Positions 1 to 15,100 of a DNA stretch of 64,000 nucleotides are shown piece by piece (the first letter of the stretch is position 1; every line of letters begins with the position of its first letter). Under the pieces are notes generated by a model, which made no database searches, was not told the origin of the DNA, and saw nothing but the letters and a program-made list of their open reading frames with translations. Source of the DNA: Sabellastarte sp. h YS-2021 (lineage: Eukaryota; Annelida; Polychaeta; Sabellida; Sabellidae); contig OZ024927.1 of the NCBI GenBank assembly GCA_964017235.1, positions 51,961,293 through 52,025,292 of the forward strand, in the 5' to 3' direction. The translations under genes were made by a program, and so were the position numbers.

Positions 1-63
1 GCTGACACAGTGCCCGTTCACGGGCACTCTCCTCTTGTTATATTTGTGTATTTTGTGTTGCAG

Positions 64-184
64 TGCCAATTGACATCCCTGATCTATGCAACATTGATGC
101 CATCAATGGTTGCTTTGGTGTAGCATTCACTGGAATGATCAATGCGCTTACAAGTAATGAAACAAACTTTGATGCAGCTTGCAG
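64..184 (+). CDS. Exon 1: A'-type Cys module, cassette 0
   Basis: The acceptor is ...tgttgcag and the donor gtaatc; phase 1 in, phase 2 out. It encodes about 40 residues with Cys at the A-module spacing (DLCNIDAINGC ... AACR) and the sequon NET. It is the first exon in the window, and the incoming phase shows that the gene starts further left. Confidence 0.85.
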
Positions 185-3100
185 GTAATCTCTGACAAAA
201 GAATCTTTTTTTACTAAGCTTGACTGTGATACAAGGTTTCTCAAAGATTATTTTTGTCTCATAACATAAGCAATAACAAGACAAGGTTGTAAACAGTGGG
301 ATGTCATTCACATAATGTTTTCTGTATGGTTACAACTTACACACTTAGAAGCTGCTGCTTTTGTGATACTTCAGTCATCTTTCATTATATATTTTTTGTA
401 ATATACATAATTCATACAAGTTTACCAATTTCACATAACTCATGTGAAGCACTTCAATGTGGGATATGATTTAAGATTTATTTTGAAATTTTCTGAAAAC
501 ATTCTTGTAAAAATCATGTTTTTCAGAGGATTTTTGTTTTATAATATAAGGCTACCATCTTTTAAGTACTTGCAAGGTAGAAGTATTTATCTGTTCCTTT
601 ATATTCAACATAGAATCAGATTTAGAATTGGATTGAAATCAATAGTGCAAATCAAATAAGTAAGCATAACAAATATGCTTCACAATACATCTGAATTTGT
701 GACAACAAATGACCATATATTCATTATTGAGAGAACAGTTGATATAAATTTACACATTGTACTCTGTTATAAACAAATGAGTTGTTAAGCCACTCTTGAA
801 GTGCAATTTGATTCCTAATGTTGTATGGCAATCTCTTCCATAGCACTGGTGCACAAACACCAAATGATTGACTGGCATAGGTTTTCTTGAGACTAAGTAG
901 AACTTCCAGCATCAAATCATCTTCACTTAATCTCAGACCTTCTCTTCTGCACTTTCTTTTCTTTATGAGGATTCTTTGGTACACAAAGGTGCCTCATTGT
1001 GCAGGCCTTTGAAGACTATCATCAATGTAACATGTACTCCATTTTTTGTATTCATCCAGTGCCTTTGATGCAGTGCAGACCTGTGTCGATGCATTAGTTG
1101 TGAACTGCCCAGATGCTATCAGCGGCAGTGTAAATGTGTTTGTCACTGCACTGAGGACTGTTGTGGATGAGACTTTCTGCAGTAGCTGTGATCTGTCAAC
1201 TGCTTCCACCTGTGTCAGCACCATTGTGAGGACTGTGGAGTACATAGATGAATACCTCTACCCACCATATCCTGTGCTACCAAGTGAGTTATCCATATAG
1301 TCTCTTACATAGACAGATTACACAGATGACTGTATCCACCCACCATAACCTGTGCTACCAAGTGACTTGTACAGTCTCTTCCATAGACATAATACACAGA
1401 TGAGTACATTAAAACCACCATTAAATTCTGTTGTTCTGAGTTAGTCAAACATAGTATAATAGACAATTATTATAGTGTATATAGCAAATAGTGTTTAGTA
1501 GTCAGACTGAGTATAATTACACAAGAACAGTGCCAAGGAAGGACAGCCTCTAAAATAACATAGTACATATTAAATAAAATAATCTACCCATTATACTCTT
1601 TCCTACCAAGTTAGTCTTCCTTAGAGCCTTTTATTTACAAATTTGTCTATTGTAATTTCTTGTTCAGGAGTCTTTCTGGTTTTAATTGGGTAGATCCAAA
1701 GTGTCTAAAACAGTCTAGCTAGACTTTTTACCAACACAACCAGATATTCACACAATGCTCCCATACTTAAGAGTTTACAATTTGGCTTTATTTTTAGTTA
1801 TTATACAGAAAGAAAATAAAGGCATATCTCTTTGCAAAAATCCATCCACTCTAGGTTCATCCTATTATTCTGATTGTATTTGTGGTGCTGACCAGCCCCC
1901 CCCCCCCCCCCCCCCCCCAATAAAAATACCCCCATTCCATCCCCTCTTTTTACATCTCTTGACTATGGATTTTTTGTCTTTTGGTTAATGTGCCTCAGAG
2001 TCTGTCTTTTAATGGAGATTAAGTGCTGATTTAGTGATGATTGTGTACTTACTAATAATTACTGTAATAGTTGCTCAATTGCTGAAGGTACACATGAGAC
2101 AATCAGTATCATCATTAGTTTCATGCAATTTTGAAATTATCTGTGAGTTAAAGAATAACAATGGTGCATTCAAATGTAAAGCATGTGCATGGAGTATGGC
2201 TTAGACTGTTGAAGAACAAGTAAATCAATCTTAAAAATAATATTAGAAATCACCTTAAAATCCTTTTGGTCGAACCAAAAAACTGTACAATAATATGTTT
2301 TCATGAAATCAATGTTCTCTGAAAATGTCTTCTCCAATATCTTCTTTTAGTGTCATCCGATGACTCATGGGACTTAGACAGACATGACAGGATGCGCATC
2401 CTGTGTAAGTACCTATTTGGCAAAATCACTGATGCTGCAGAGGTTTTGGACAATCTTGGCATGGTGTCTGATGATGTTGAAGAATTTGTTGCTGATCTCA
2501 TTGAAGACCTGGATCTAAATGTGGATTACTGTGGAGCATTGTACCCAGAAGAACAGATGTGGGGTGCTGTGTGCACGTAAATATCTGCATTTTATAGATT
2601 TTAATTTAACTTTTATTTTATGTAAAAGTAATAAAATGTAATCCAACAGAATTACGAAATCTATTATTTTTTTTAATATATTTTTTATTCACTTTCAAAT
2701 CTTTATTTCTATTCAGCTGCCAAAAATGTAAACTTTTGCTGAACCATATCTAGAACTCTTGTTTTTGTTGTGATAAGTCGTAAAGAAATCAGTCATTTAT
2801 CAATGGCAATTGAAGTATTCATTAAAATTAACAAAATATTTTGTTCATATTCATGGCTTTGCATTCATTGATATGACATAATTATGACAAACATAATGAC
2901 CAGCTTTTTGAGGCTGTATTTCTTATTAGTTTAAGTTCCAGTAAAGGAAATACAAAGCAAAAATATATATTAAGCAGTATATTACCAGTACTTAAATTTT
3001 ATTACCCTTTTTAAATATATTTATTTACAGACAGAAAGAATTTTGTAACTAAAAAATTAACAGTTTCATACACATGTTGAGTGAACTGAATTGTAACCAA

Positions 3101-6100
3101 GAAAGAATGCCTAACTGACTCAAGTTGTTGTTTTCTATACAAATTAGGGAAATTTCTGCCCAGGAAAGGTGCTATGAAGAGGCAACACTTGATTGTGATG
3201 GCGATATCATAGAATCTGTGACTGAGACTTTCAAAGAGACGACAATTGGCTTTGAAGGGGAATGTGAAAGTGAGTGATAATACAGGATGTTGTTAAATAA
3301 AATTTGTAATAGATACACACATGCATAAAGTTAATCAAGAATAGAATATTGTAAAAAATATACAGATAAGTATTTCTGTAAAATTTTTGTGTAACACATA
3401 TTACTCTCCTGGTACTCTTTGTAAAGTATAGAATCTAAAATTTGCCACATATCTGAAATGCGTCACATGCAGAGATATTCATAAAATAAACAAAGTGAGG
3501 ACAAATTCTAAAGTCTAGTCAATTAATACTTTCTGAACTAAGAAATATTAATTTTTAGACAATACATTACTTTCTTCTGTAAATTTGCTCAGGTTGTATA
3601 TGTGGCAAATTTTAGATTTCTGGCGAATTTTAGATTTTTTACTCTATAAGTTCTGTATCCTCAAACTACTTTAGCTGTAACAAATGTTATACAGCACAAT
3701 GCCTAATGGGATCTCCTCAGCAGAGGCAGACTCAAATCATTTGTTTTGTACAATATTCATATTAAAACTAGTATTAGTTATAATTACTCTATCCATGTTT
3801 TTCAGTGAATGAGTGTAATGTGACCATGGCCATGCACTGTATTGACATGATGTCCACTGCAGCATTGTACAAATACATCCTTGATGACTGGGAGGTTCAT
3901 GTTTGTGGGTAGGTGTTGTAACATTACTGATTAAAAATATATTTGAATTTTCATTAGCATTGTATTATATTTACCATAATATTAGCTGCAGAACATATTT
4001 TTTTAGACAATTTTTCCTTGTCAACTCTATTTATTATCATTAAACTTGCTAAAAGGCAAAATAATCTTCTATGCATGATTAACAAATATTTTCTCCTATG
4101 CCTTTACAATTTATCCACTTGTGAATAAGTTTTTTCAAAGATTACAAGTTCTCATCAGATGATTATTTAATAAGCCATTTGGTGGATGTTGCCATGTGAA
4201 TGAAGTTATAGTGTTTATTAATTAATCTGAAGATCTCTTAGCAGATTTGACAAAATGGTTTAAAAATTTTATACACTGTTTTATGTTTAATCTGAAGTGG
4301 TACGTTATCTGTTTCAGCCACGTGGAAGAGTTTGGCATTTGTATGAAAACATACTTGTTCTCCTGCTCACCACACATCAAGAACCACTATGTTGACATCA
4401 TTCAGCTCACACTTGATGGGGTCTTGGAAGACTGCCAGGGTTATGAACCAGAAGGCAAGCCACATGAATCAATATCTGACATATTTTCAATTTTATACCT
4501 TGTTCCGTATTTACAAGAAATTTCGTAGCAAAATTATAACTTTTTTAAGAAATCATTTTAATTGTAGCACAGTTCATTATTTTAAGCAAGGAACCATTGT
4601 CTACCTTAATTTGTAACTTAAATTGTATTTTCTGCACATAATTGTTGTGTAATTAAAAATATTTGTATATAATGTATTTTAAAATAAAATAATTAACAAA
4701 TATACAAACACTTTTATAAAATACAACTTAAACTGGTTAAAAGTTAATAATAAACCTTGAGATTCATTGATTGGCTCAGTTGTGTTTCAAGGAACCAGAA
4801 AAGTATGTCTACTTAATGAGAAACTTCAGATAACAGAAAATGTCCTCCAAGGACTTGATAGAGTAAGAAATGTAAAATTCGCCACATATCTGAAATTCGC
4901 CACATGTTGAAATACTAATAAAATAAATTAATTGAGGTGAGATTTGTTGAATGTAGAGTAAGGCTTTTTGAACTGAAAAATACCAATTTTAAGACAAAAC
5001 ATAATTTTCTTGTAAAATTAACTGAGGTTTTAGAGGTGGCGAATTTTAGATTCCTGGCGAATTTTAGATTTCTTACTCTGTTTATTTTCTTTAAAGGGAA
5101 CTCTAAGTCAAAGTCGTGGTTTTACGTCCCATTCAACAGCCAGGGTCATACTGGGACAGGTCCTCACCATTGTCTTTTATGTGAGTTGAACCCACAGAGG
5201 TGACAGCCTATGATTAGATGTACCAACTTGTTTACCACTAGGCCACTGAGGACCTCTTAAGAGAACTCTACTTAAAAAGTAGTTCCACACAGGGATTAAG
5301 ACTATATAAAAATATACACACAAATTATTGGAAACTTTACCCAGGATTTAATATATCTTAATATTAATATTGTAAATATTTACACAGAAGAGGATGATGA
5401 CGATGACGACGACGACGATGATGATGATGATGAAGAACCAGTTGATCCAATTGGTAAGTTTGAACAATCCTGTTTAATGATTCCAATGGTGATAATTTTG
5501 ATTTGTTTTTCAATGAAAACCGCCCTATGACTAAGTGTTAAATTGGTTCTAATGATAATGGCTATTAGGCTGAGTAGGTTTACAGTAAATGGTATGTTAT
5601 ATAAAGTTATTTCCAAACAAAGGAGCATGATTCTCTAAAATCTTTTGGTTTGCATTGATAACAAAGATGTTCTGGATAAAAATTTGGAAAAGCATATTTC
5701 ATATGCATTTAGAATTTTTATTTTTAGGGTGTGACATCATTGAGGTGAAGGCCTGCATGAATGTTGCATTGTACAGCGTTGCTGTTGAATTTGCAAAAGT
5801 ACGTCCAGGTTATGATGTGCTGTGCAGGTAAATATTTTGTCTGACATAATCCACTAGATACTTTACCACAACTAATAGTATGATATTTAGTGTATAATGT
5901 TCTTTTATGTTGTACTACAAGTGTCATTCACAATGTTTCATAAAGGCATCCCATTTGTCATTTTTAATGACAATATTTTGTGCTATTTTATAAATGCATT
6001 TAACTGATTCAACTGAATTTCACTGAACCTGGGTCTGAATTATTCAATATCACTCAATAATGCATCTTGTTTCATTCACTGTTTTTGCTTTAGAATTTTT

Positions 6101-9100
6101 ATTCTTTTATTCCTTTAGCTCTGAGATCACAGATGACTTCAATGTATGTATCACCACTGCCCTGGGTTCATCTGATTGTGACAGTGACATAAAGGACTCT
6201 ATATCAGAGATGTCCACCTCTTTATCTGTTGAGTGGGCCAGATCAGTACATACAACATGTGGAGGAGAACAATGCTACATATTGCATGCCAGCACTTGCG
6301 TCAGGCAATTGCATGCATTTATGTTTGGACCCACAGATCTCTTCACACACTTCAACATGGTATGCATTATGGCAAAACAAAGAGTAAATTCATTATTTAA
6401 AATTTTTGAGTAAATATTTTATAATTTAGTGTCTGTTTTAAAGTTTATATAACTGGTGTCTCATAAAAGCCTATTATAATTCTATTATTGTATTTACCGC
6501 TCATGTGAAATTTCAAATACAATAGAAAAACTTCCTGAATGAAAAATACAGAAAATACATCACAAATGAATATGAAAATTTATACAAGTGGGTAGTATGA
6601 TTAATATATTGTTCATCATCATGGGTGATATATTTTCACATGTTTATAATAAGAGATGTTTTACTTTTATTTTCTATGATTTTGTCTGGATAATAACTAA
6701 AACTACTCCATATTTAAAGAAAGACCAGAAAAATTTGTGATACATACAGGGTCACCAGTGTATATAAATATTTAATCTTAACTTGAGGTTTCCCAACTAT
6801 TTATACATGTATTTCAATACAACAAGAATATGCATAAGCTCTGTAAAATACCTTAAAGTTTTTAAAAATATGCACAGGTTTTAAGCAGATGCATGCATTC
6901 TGTGAACAAAAAACACCATTTTAGTCACTGACATACTATATGTTTAAATATATTTTGGAAAAAATTACCACACATGCAAAAGTGTGTAACCTTCCAAATA
7001 GTGTAACCTGCAGATGAGTAAATACAGATTGTTAATTTATGCATAATGTTTACTGTTGAAGAGAACAATTTGATGATGGGATAAATATTCTGAAAAACGG
7101 CCTGAAGCCTCAGGTTTTTCCCTTTATTTATGACAAAGTGGAAAAATATACTTCACTCATGTAATTTTCTCAATGTTTCCCTTGATATATCTCATGAATT
7201 TCCATTAGATTGTATGTTATTGTGTACCTTACTGTGAACAATTAATTTGGGAACCCTGCAAAATTACTTGGCACCTAACTATATCTCATCTATGTACATG
7301 TGTAATTGGGATGTGCCTCTGCTTCCTAGTACATAATAAATTCCTACTAAGTGAAATCATAAGTGACACAAGAAAGATTTAACTTTCAGCCATAGTAACA
7401 ATATATATTTTTACTGTTATATATTTTTGAAAAGAGTCGAACAAACTGGGCAAAATATGCACAGGTTTTAGGCAGCTGCTGAACCTGGATATCTGTGATA
7501 TCAAAGAAAATCCAGTCTGTATTATAGGTTACTCTACTTTGGATGACTTGACCCTGTAATAATTTCAAATCCATTATTTTCAGAAACTGAATCGAGCAGC
7601 AAACTTCCTACAGATGGCCACCAGTGCCGTCAGTGACGTGAGCTTTGAAATATCCTCAGGTCTTGGTGACATTGAGGACCTGTTTGACAGCCTGGAAGAT
7701 GAGGATGATGACGATAACAGCTTCTTCTTTTTGAGAGGATTTGATGGTGACCTGAGATATGGAGACTGGGGTGGACTGTGTGGGTAAGTCTCAATTTAAT
7801 AACATGTGTATATATTAACATACTGAATAGTGTCATGTGCCAATTGATTAGGAGTTAATTGATAGGATGGAGGTAAGCATTGCAAAATAACTGGTCATGA
7901 TTCTGAGAGGGTTAATATAATCAGTTTGCTCTGATTTGACTGTCTTTCTGTCTGTGCACTGTTTTGCCCTTATAACTCAAAAACTGTAACATCAATCAAA
8001 CTCATATACAGAGAAACTGATTTACCTCATCACCCACGTAAAATCAATATTTTGCTTTCTGATGATGTCATTACTTAATTCATGATGTCACAATGCAATT
8101 GTCATTGTAAGGTCACAAACCTAGCTTGTGATACTTGCTGTCTTTAAGTAAAAATATATCTTCTCATTTTATGTCTTGAAATTGACATAAAGATAATAAA
8201 GAGGGAGGTGGTGTATTCATCATTTTCATTTATTTATGTTTTCATTATCTTTTTTTCTCTTTCAATTCCTTGACAGTCCATCACAAAAAATTTACCCTGG
8301 GTGATTTTCACCAAGAAGTAACTTTTAACCAATATTTTTACCTCCACCAGAAGTTTATGTTTTTGTGTAATATGTGTTGATCTATTTGTCTGTCTGCGTT
8401 TTGGTGTTTAGATAACTCCAGAACTAATGTACAGATCTTTATAAAAAAATTGTGGGTAGGACCTGGCCAAAGGAAGAATTAAGTTACTGATTTTGGGGAA
8501 AGATATGAATCATATTTTATAACACTTGCGAGACTGGTCACATCGAGTCGAGCGTTTTGCTCTCTCTGAATGCATCTTGTTCATCTTGTAAATCTATCCA
8601 CAGCATGGTGGCAGCTGCAAGAACCTGCATAGACTGGGCTCTGGAGGGCTGTGAAGACGACTTTGATCTTTCTGTAGAAATAGAGACTGAGATTGAAGTC
8701 CTTGAATTCAATGCAACTGAGCAGTGCTTTGGACCATGCAGCTCTGAGCCATGCATGCATGACGGGGTGTGTACCCAGGACCTAGACACAGACAGCTACT
8801 TGTGTGAATGTGAAGAGAGGTACAACGGAACCAATTGTGAAATAGGTGGGCAGTTTCCTTCACTGTGAAGTAAATTATAAATTTACATTCAAAGGGAATG
8901 TTTTTAATGTTTAATATTATTTATATGGGCTGTGTCCCAGGGAAAAAGTAATCAACAGGTCCCTTTACATACTCTTAAGAAAATGGCTGTTTCATTTAAG
9001 TGGTTGTTTGATATTCATGGACTATCAGGACAGGGGTCCGAGTTTTAAAGTCAGGGTGAATTGGGAACAATACACTGAAACCTCCAGAAAGGACGGGAAA

Positions 9101-12100
9101 ATGGACATGTATCTAGGCCGTGCAGGACTATACAATTTATCTATGAATCCACCTCCAACTGATCCCTACTGTAGTGGGTCTCTCCCAGATTTTTAAGCCC
9201 AACCTGTTCAATTCATCCTGATCTCAATGTGATGTGATGTAACAGGGATATGAATGAAATTATTGGAATCAAATGGGCCGTGATAGCTCTGCGATTCGAT
9301 GGGTCCAGATCCCTGACCTACTGATTAATCGACAATAAAAAGTCAAGGATCGAACAACTATGGAAACAATTTTATTAAAATTAGGCAAAGCAGAAGATTG
9401 AACAAAGATCTTAACATAAAACAAAAATATGGAAAAGAAAGTCATCTTAAATACAAGAACCAAAGGATATGACTTGTTTGAAATAAAATACAAATTGAAA
9501 AGAGTATTAATGTTGTTGATGTAATTAAATAATCCTGTTTCAACATAGTGATTTTACTTTTTCAGATCTGTGCAATGTGGAAAGTGCTTTTGAGTGTGTG
9601 ACAACTTTCCAGACAGATTTCTTCACTGCTTTGCTTGACTTTGGAACAGATAATGCATTGATTTGTGGGTGAGTATTTCATATGCAGTATCAATGATGAC
9701 TTAACATACCGTAAAATGTTGACCATTGCACTGTAAGATCCAGAAAACTGTATAGAATCTCTTACCCTCAGATGCCCAAGTAAGGTTCATCTTCTTCCAT
9801 TCTGAAAATGTGCCCCATCAATGTACATCTTCTTTGTTAAGCTCCAAACTCATACCCAGGTAGTGTTTGCTATAGATAAGAAGTTTTTGATTAAATTATT
9901 TTACATCCAACATACATGACTGGTTTTCAAGCATTTAGTTTAGTAGATATGTAGTTTGTTCTTGTTTTTGCTATTCTCAAACATGATTGCCTCCTTATGA
10001 AAATACTGCACTAAAATTACTTCCTCATAGCTTGACCTTTGAGGATTCAGTGAATTTACTTAAATTTACAAATATTGGTTAATTTGTATATGTAAATGTA
10101 TATCACATTCAGTTGTGTTCTGAATGCTTTCTTTTACTGAATAACTCTTGTTTTAGGCTGGAGTTTGAGGCATCTACAGAGTGCATTCGGTCCCACACAC
10201 TACAATGTCCATCAGAGGAGGTGATCATTTATGAGGACTTCATCACAAGGCAGATCAAGTACATAGAACTGGAAGTCTGTGATGACACAGGTATTACAAA
10301 ATCAAAGTATACAGTAAAGTAGAAGATTTAAGATTTTTATTTATTTTTTCATTTATTCATACACCAAATATACTATACTATTAACTACAAATAATATATT
10401 TATATACAGTCATTGTACAAACGTTAAGAAAAAGAAAGAAACTAAATAAGGAACATTGCAAGGAACATTAGAAAGTAACAAGAAACAAGAAAGAGAAATT
10501 ACATATGATTCAAAACACTTTGAGGTGTTAGAACTTTAGATATCAGAAACATTTCTAACATTTAAGAAAGTGAAATTTTTTTCTACTGGATGCAAATGTA
10601 TTTTACAAAGATACTTAACTGGATAAGTCGTCTCTCTACTTCAGACAGAAGAAAGAATATGGCAAAAAAAAAATAAACAATAAATCAATAAACAGACCTG
10701 TAGTGGCTCTACTTTGAGATTGAGAGCCTTCAGTAGCCAATGTGGTTAGCAAGTTTATTAGTTGAATTACCAGTAGCTTCCAACATTTTGGTTATAGGTT
10801 CAAATTCAATTTATGTCAACATGTTTGATGCACTGATGGCATGTACTGATGTGACATAACTGTTGACAGGGATGTAAAACCACAGTTTTGACTTTTTACT
10901 TTTATAGGGCCAGTTTTTGATGGTTGTGACCTGTCTTTGATAAATGGAGCAGACCTGACGTCATGTCTAACACAACTCATGGATCCAACTGCAGATAAAT
11001 GCGCGTAAGTTTAAAGAAACTCTTATTCATTTTTCCTGCAAAACCAGCTTGTTTTTAATAAAAGTTAATTTTGAAGCTTGTAAGTGAAAGTTTACATTGT
11101 GTTACTTTTTTGTGGAGCTGTAATGTTTATCCCTTGTTCAGTTTTGTTTGTCATTAAGCGTCCCGCAAGGGACGCTTGTTTGTGTATGGGAGAGCTTCCA
11201 GCTCCGCCGGCTCCGCCGGCTCCGGCGGCTCCGCCGGCTCCGCCGGCTCCGCCGGCTCCGCATTTTGTTTTCCTTATAACTCTGTAACCGTTAGGCGGAT
11301 TCTTTTCAAATTTGGCAGGTTTAGGCAGTAGCCTTGGGGAATTTTTTTGAATATGCTGCAGTAACATTTCAACCAATCAGAGAGGTCACATGACCAAAAA
11401 TGTCTTTTTTCGATGGGGAAGCTTGTCCGGATGATAACTTGAAAGGAATTTTATCAATTCACCTGAAACTTGGCAAATACATTCATTCTATTAAAATCTG
11501 GAAATCATTAGATTTTGGCATTGATTGGTCAAGAAATGGCCGAGTAATTAATGATTAATTAATCATTACGAATTTTCCAAATAAGGAAAACACAAAAATG
11601 CTTATATCTCGAAAACCGTGCTAGATAGAGCGATTTCGACGAAATTTTTGACCCGCAGGGTATCTCTGCGGAGTAGTTTTCCCAATTTTCAAAAAATTTT
11701 TCTCTCGCCCAAAATGGCGGCCATTTTGAATTTTCGAAATTTTCGCAAAAATTGCAAAACACAAAAATGCTTATATCTCAAAAACCGTGCTAGATAGAGC
11801 AATTTCGACAAAATTTTTGACCCGCAGGATATCTCTGCAGAGTACTTTTCCCAATTTTCAAAAAATTTTTGTCTCGCCAAAAATGGCGGCCATTTTGAAT
11901 TTTCGAAATTTTCGCAAAAATTGCAAAACACAAAAATGCTTATATCTCGAAAACCGTGCTAGATAGAGCAATTTCGACGAAATTTTTGACCCGCAGGGTA
12001 TCTCTGCAGAGTAGTTATCCCAATTTTGAAAAAAATTTTGTCTCGCCAAAAATGGCGGCCATTTTGAATTTTCGAATTTTTCGCAAAAATTGCAAAACAT

Positions 12101-15100
12101 AAAAATGCTTATATCTCGAAAACCCTGCTAGATAGAGCGATTTCGACGAAATTTTTGACCCGCAGGGTATATTTGCAGAGTAGCCATGCCAATTTTCAAA
12201 AAAATTTGTCTCGCCAAAAATGGCGGCCATTTTGAATTTTCGAATTTTTCGCAAAATTGCAAAACACAAAAATGCTTATATCTCAAAAACCCTGCTAGAT
12301 AGAGCGATTTCGACGAAATTTTTGACCCACAGGGTATCTCTGCAGAGTAGCCATGCCAATTTTCAAACAAAAAATTTCTCGCAAAAAATGGCGGCCATTT
12401 TGAATTTTCGAATTTTTCGCAAAATTGCAAAACACCAAAATGCTTATATCTCGAAAACCCTGCTAGATAGAGCGATTTCGACGAAATTTTTGACCCGCAG
12501 GGTATATTTGCAGAGTAGCCATGCCAATTTTCAAAAAAATTTGTCTCGCCAAAAATGGCGGCCATTTTGAATTTTCGAATTTTTCACAAAATTGCAAAAC
12601 ACAAAAATGCTAATATTTCGAAAACCGTGCTACATAGAGCGATTTCGACGAAATTTTTTATCTTCAGGGCATCTCTGCAGAGCAGCTATCCCAAAGAGCT
12701 TTCACTTGGTGAAGTTTCAGACCCATAGCTAATTGCTCACCTACTCAAAAAGAGTAAATGCGAATTACCTCTAAAAGTATTGCAGATGGCCAATTTTTCT
12801 CAAATAACTCATTCACCTACTTTTGGAAGAGCTTTCACATGGTGAAGTTTCAGACCCATAGCCAATTACTCACCTACTCAAAATGAGTAAATGCGAATTA
12901 TCTCTAAAAGTATTGCAGATAGCCAATTTTTCTCAAATAACTCATTCACCTACTTTTGGGAGAGCTTTCACATGGTGAAGTTTCAGACCCATAGCTAATT
13001 ACTCACCTACTCAAAATGAGTAAATGCGAATTATCTGTAAAAGTATTGCAGATAGCCAATTTTTCTCAAATAACTCATTCACCTACTTTTGGGAGAGCTT
13101 TCACTTGGTGAAGTTTCAGACCCATAGCTAATTACTCACTTACTCAAAATGAGTAAATGCGAATTATCTCTAAAAGTATTGCAGATAGCCAATTTTTCTC
13201 AAATAACTCATTCACCTACTTTTGGGAGAGCTTTCACATGGTGAAGTTTCAGACCCATAGCTAATTACTCACCTACTCAAAATGAGTAAATGCGAATTAT
13301 CTCTAAAAGTATTGCAGATAGCCTATTTTTCTCAAATAACTCATTCACCTACTTTTGGGAGAGCTTTCACTTGGTGAAGTTTCAGACCCATAGCTAATTA
13401 CTCACTTACTCAAAATGAGTAAATGCGAATTATCTCTAAAAGTATTGCAGATAGCCAATTTTTCTCAAATAACTCATTCACCTACTTTTGGGAGAGCTTT
13501 CACTCTGTGAAGTTTCAGACCCATAGCTAATTACTCACCTACTCAAAATGAGTAAATGCAAATTATCTCTAAAAGTATTGCAGATAGCCAATTTTTCTCA
13601 AATAACTCATTCACCTACTTTTGGCAGAGCTTTCACTTGGTGAAGTTTCAGACCCATAGCTAATTACTCACCTACTGAAAATGAGTAAATGTGAATTATC
13701 TCTAAAAGTATTGCAGATAGCCAATTTTTCTCAAATAACTCATTCACCTACTTTTGGGAGAGCTTTCACTTGGTGAAGTTTCAGACCCATAGCTAATTAC
13801 TCACTTACTCAAAATGAGTAAATGTGAATTATCTCTAAAAGTATTGCAGATAGCCAATTTTTCTCAAATAACTCATTCACCTACTTTTGGGAGAGCTTTC
13901 ACATGGTGAAGTTTCAGACCCATAGCTAATTACTCACCTACTCAAAATGAGTAAATGCGAATTATCTCTAAAAGTATTGCAGATAGCCAATTTTTCTCAA
14001 ATAACTCATTCACCTACTTTTGGGAGAGCTTTCACTCTGTGAAGTTTCAGACCCATAGCTAATTACTCACCTACTCAAAATGAGTAAATGCGAATTATCT
14101 CTAAAAGTATTGCAGATAGCCAATTTTTCTCAAATAACTCATTCACCTACTTTTGGCAGAGCTTTCACTTGGTGAAGTTTCAGACCCATAGCTAATTACT
14201 CACCTACTGAAAATGAGTAAATGTGAATTATCTCTAAAAGTATTGCAGATAGCCAATTTTTCTCAAATAACTCATTCACCTACTTTTGGGAGAGCTTTCA
14301 CTTGGTGAAGTTTCAGACCCATAGCTAATTACTCACCTACTGAAAATGAGTAAATGTGAATTATCTCTAAAAGTATTGCAGATAGCCAATTTTTCTCAAA
14401 TAACTCATTCACCTACTTTTGGGAGAGCCTTCACTTGGTGAAGTTTCAGACCCATAGCTAATTACTCACCTACTCAAAATGAGTAAATGCGAATTATCTC
14501 TAAAAGTATTGCAGATAGCCAGTTTTTCTCAAATTAATCATTCACCTACTTTTGGGAGAGCTTTCACTTGGTGAAGTTTCAGACCCATAGCTTATTACTC
14601 ACCTACTCAAAATGAGTAAATGCGAATTATCTGTAAAAGTATTGCAGATAGCCAATTTTTCTCAAATAACTCATTCACCTACTTTTGGGAGAGCTTTCAC
14701 TTGGTGAAGTTTCAGACCCATAGCTAATTACTCACCTACTCAAAATGAGTAAATGCGAATTATCTCTAAAAGTATTGCAGATAGCCAATTTTTCTCAAAT
14801 AACTCATTCACCTACTTTTGGGAGAGCTTTCACATGGTGAAGTTTCAGACCCATAGCTAATTACTCACCTACTCAAAATGAGTAAATGCGAATTATCTCT
14901 AAAAGTATTGCAGATAGCCAATTTTTCTCAAATAACTCATTCACCTACTTTTGGGAGAGCTTTCACTTGGTGAAGTTTCAGACCCATAGCTAATTACTCA
15001 CCTACTCAAAATGAGTAAATGCGAATTATCTCTAAAAGTATTGCAGATAGCCAATTTTTCTCAAATAACTCATTCACCTACTTTTGGCAGAGCTTTCACT

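Noticed and set aside
11559-12570. Overlapping frames of 67-145 codons in the 168-bp repeat
   Set aside because: The frames repeat with the satellite on both strands and match no protein family.
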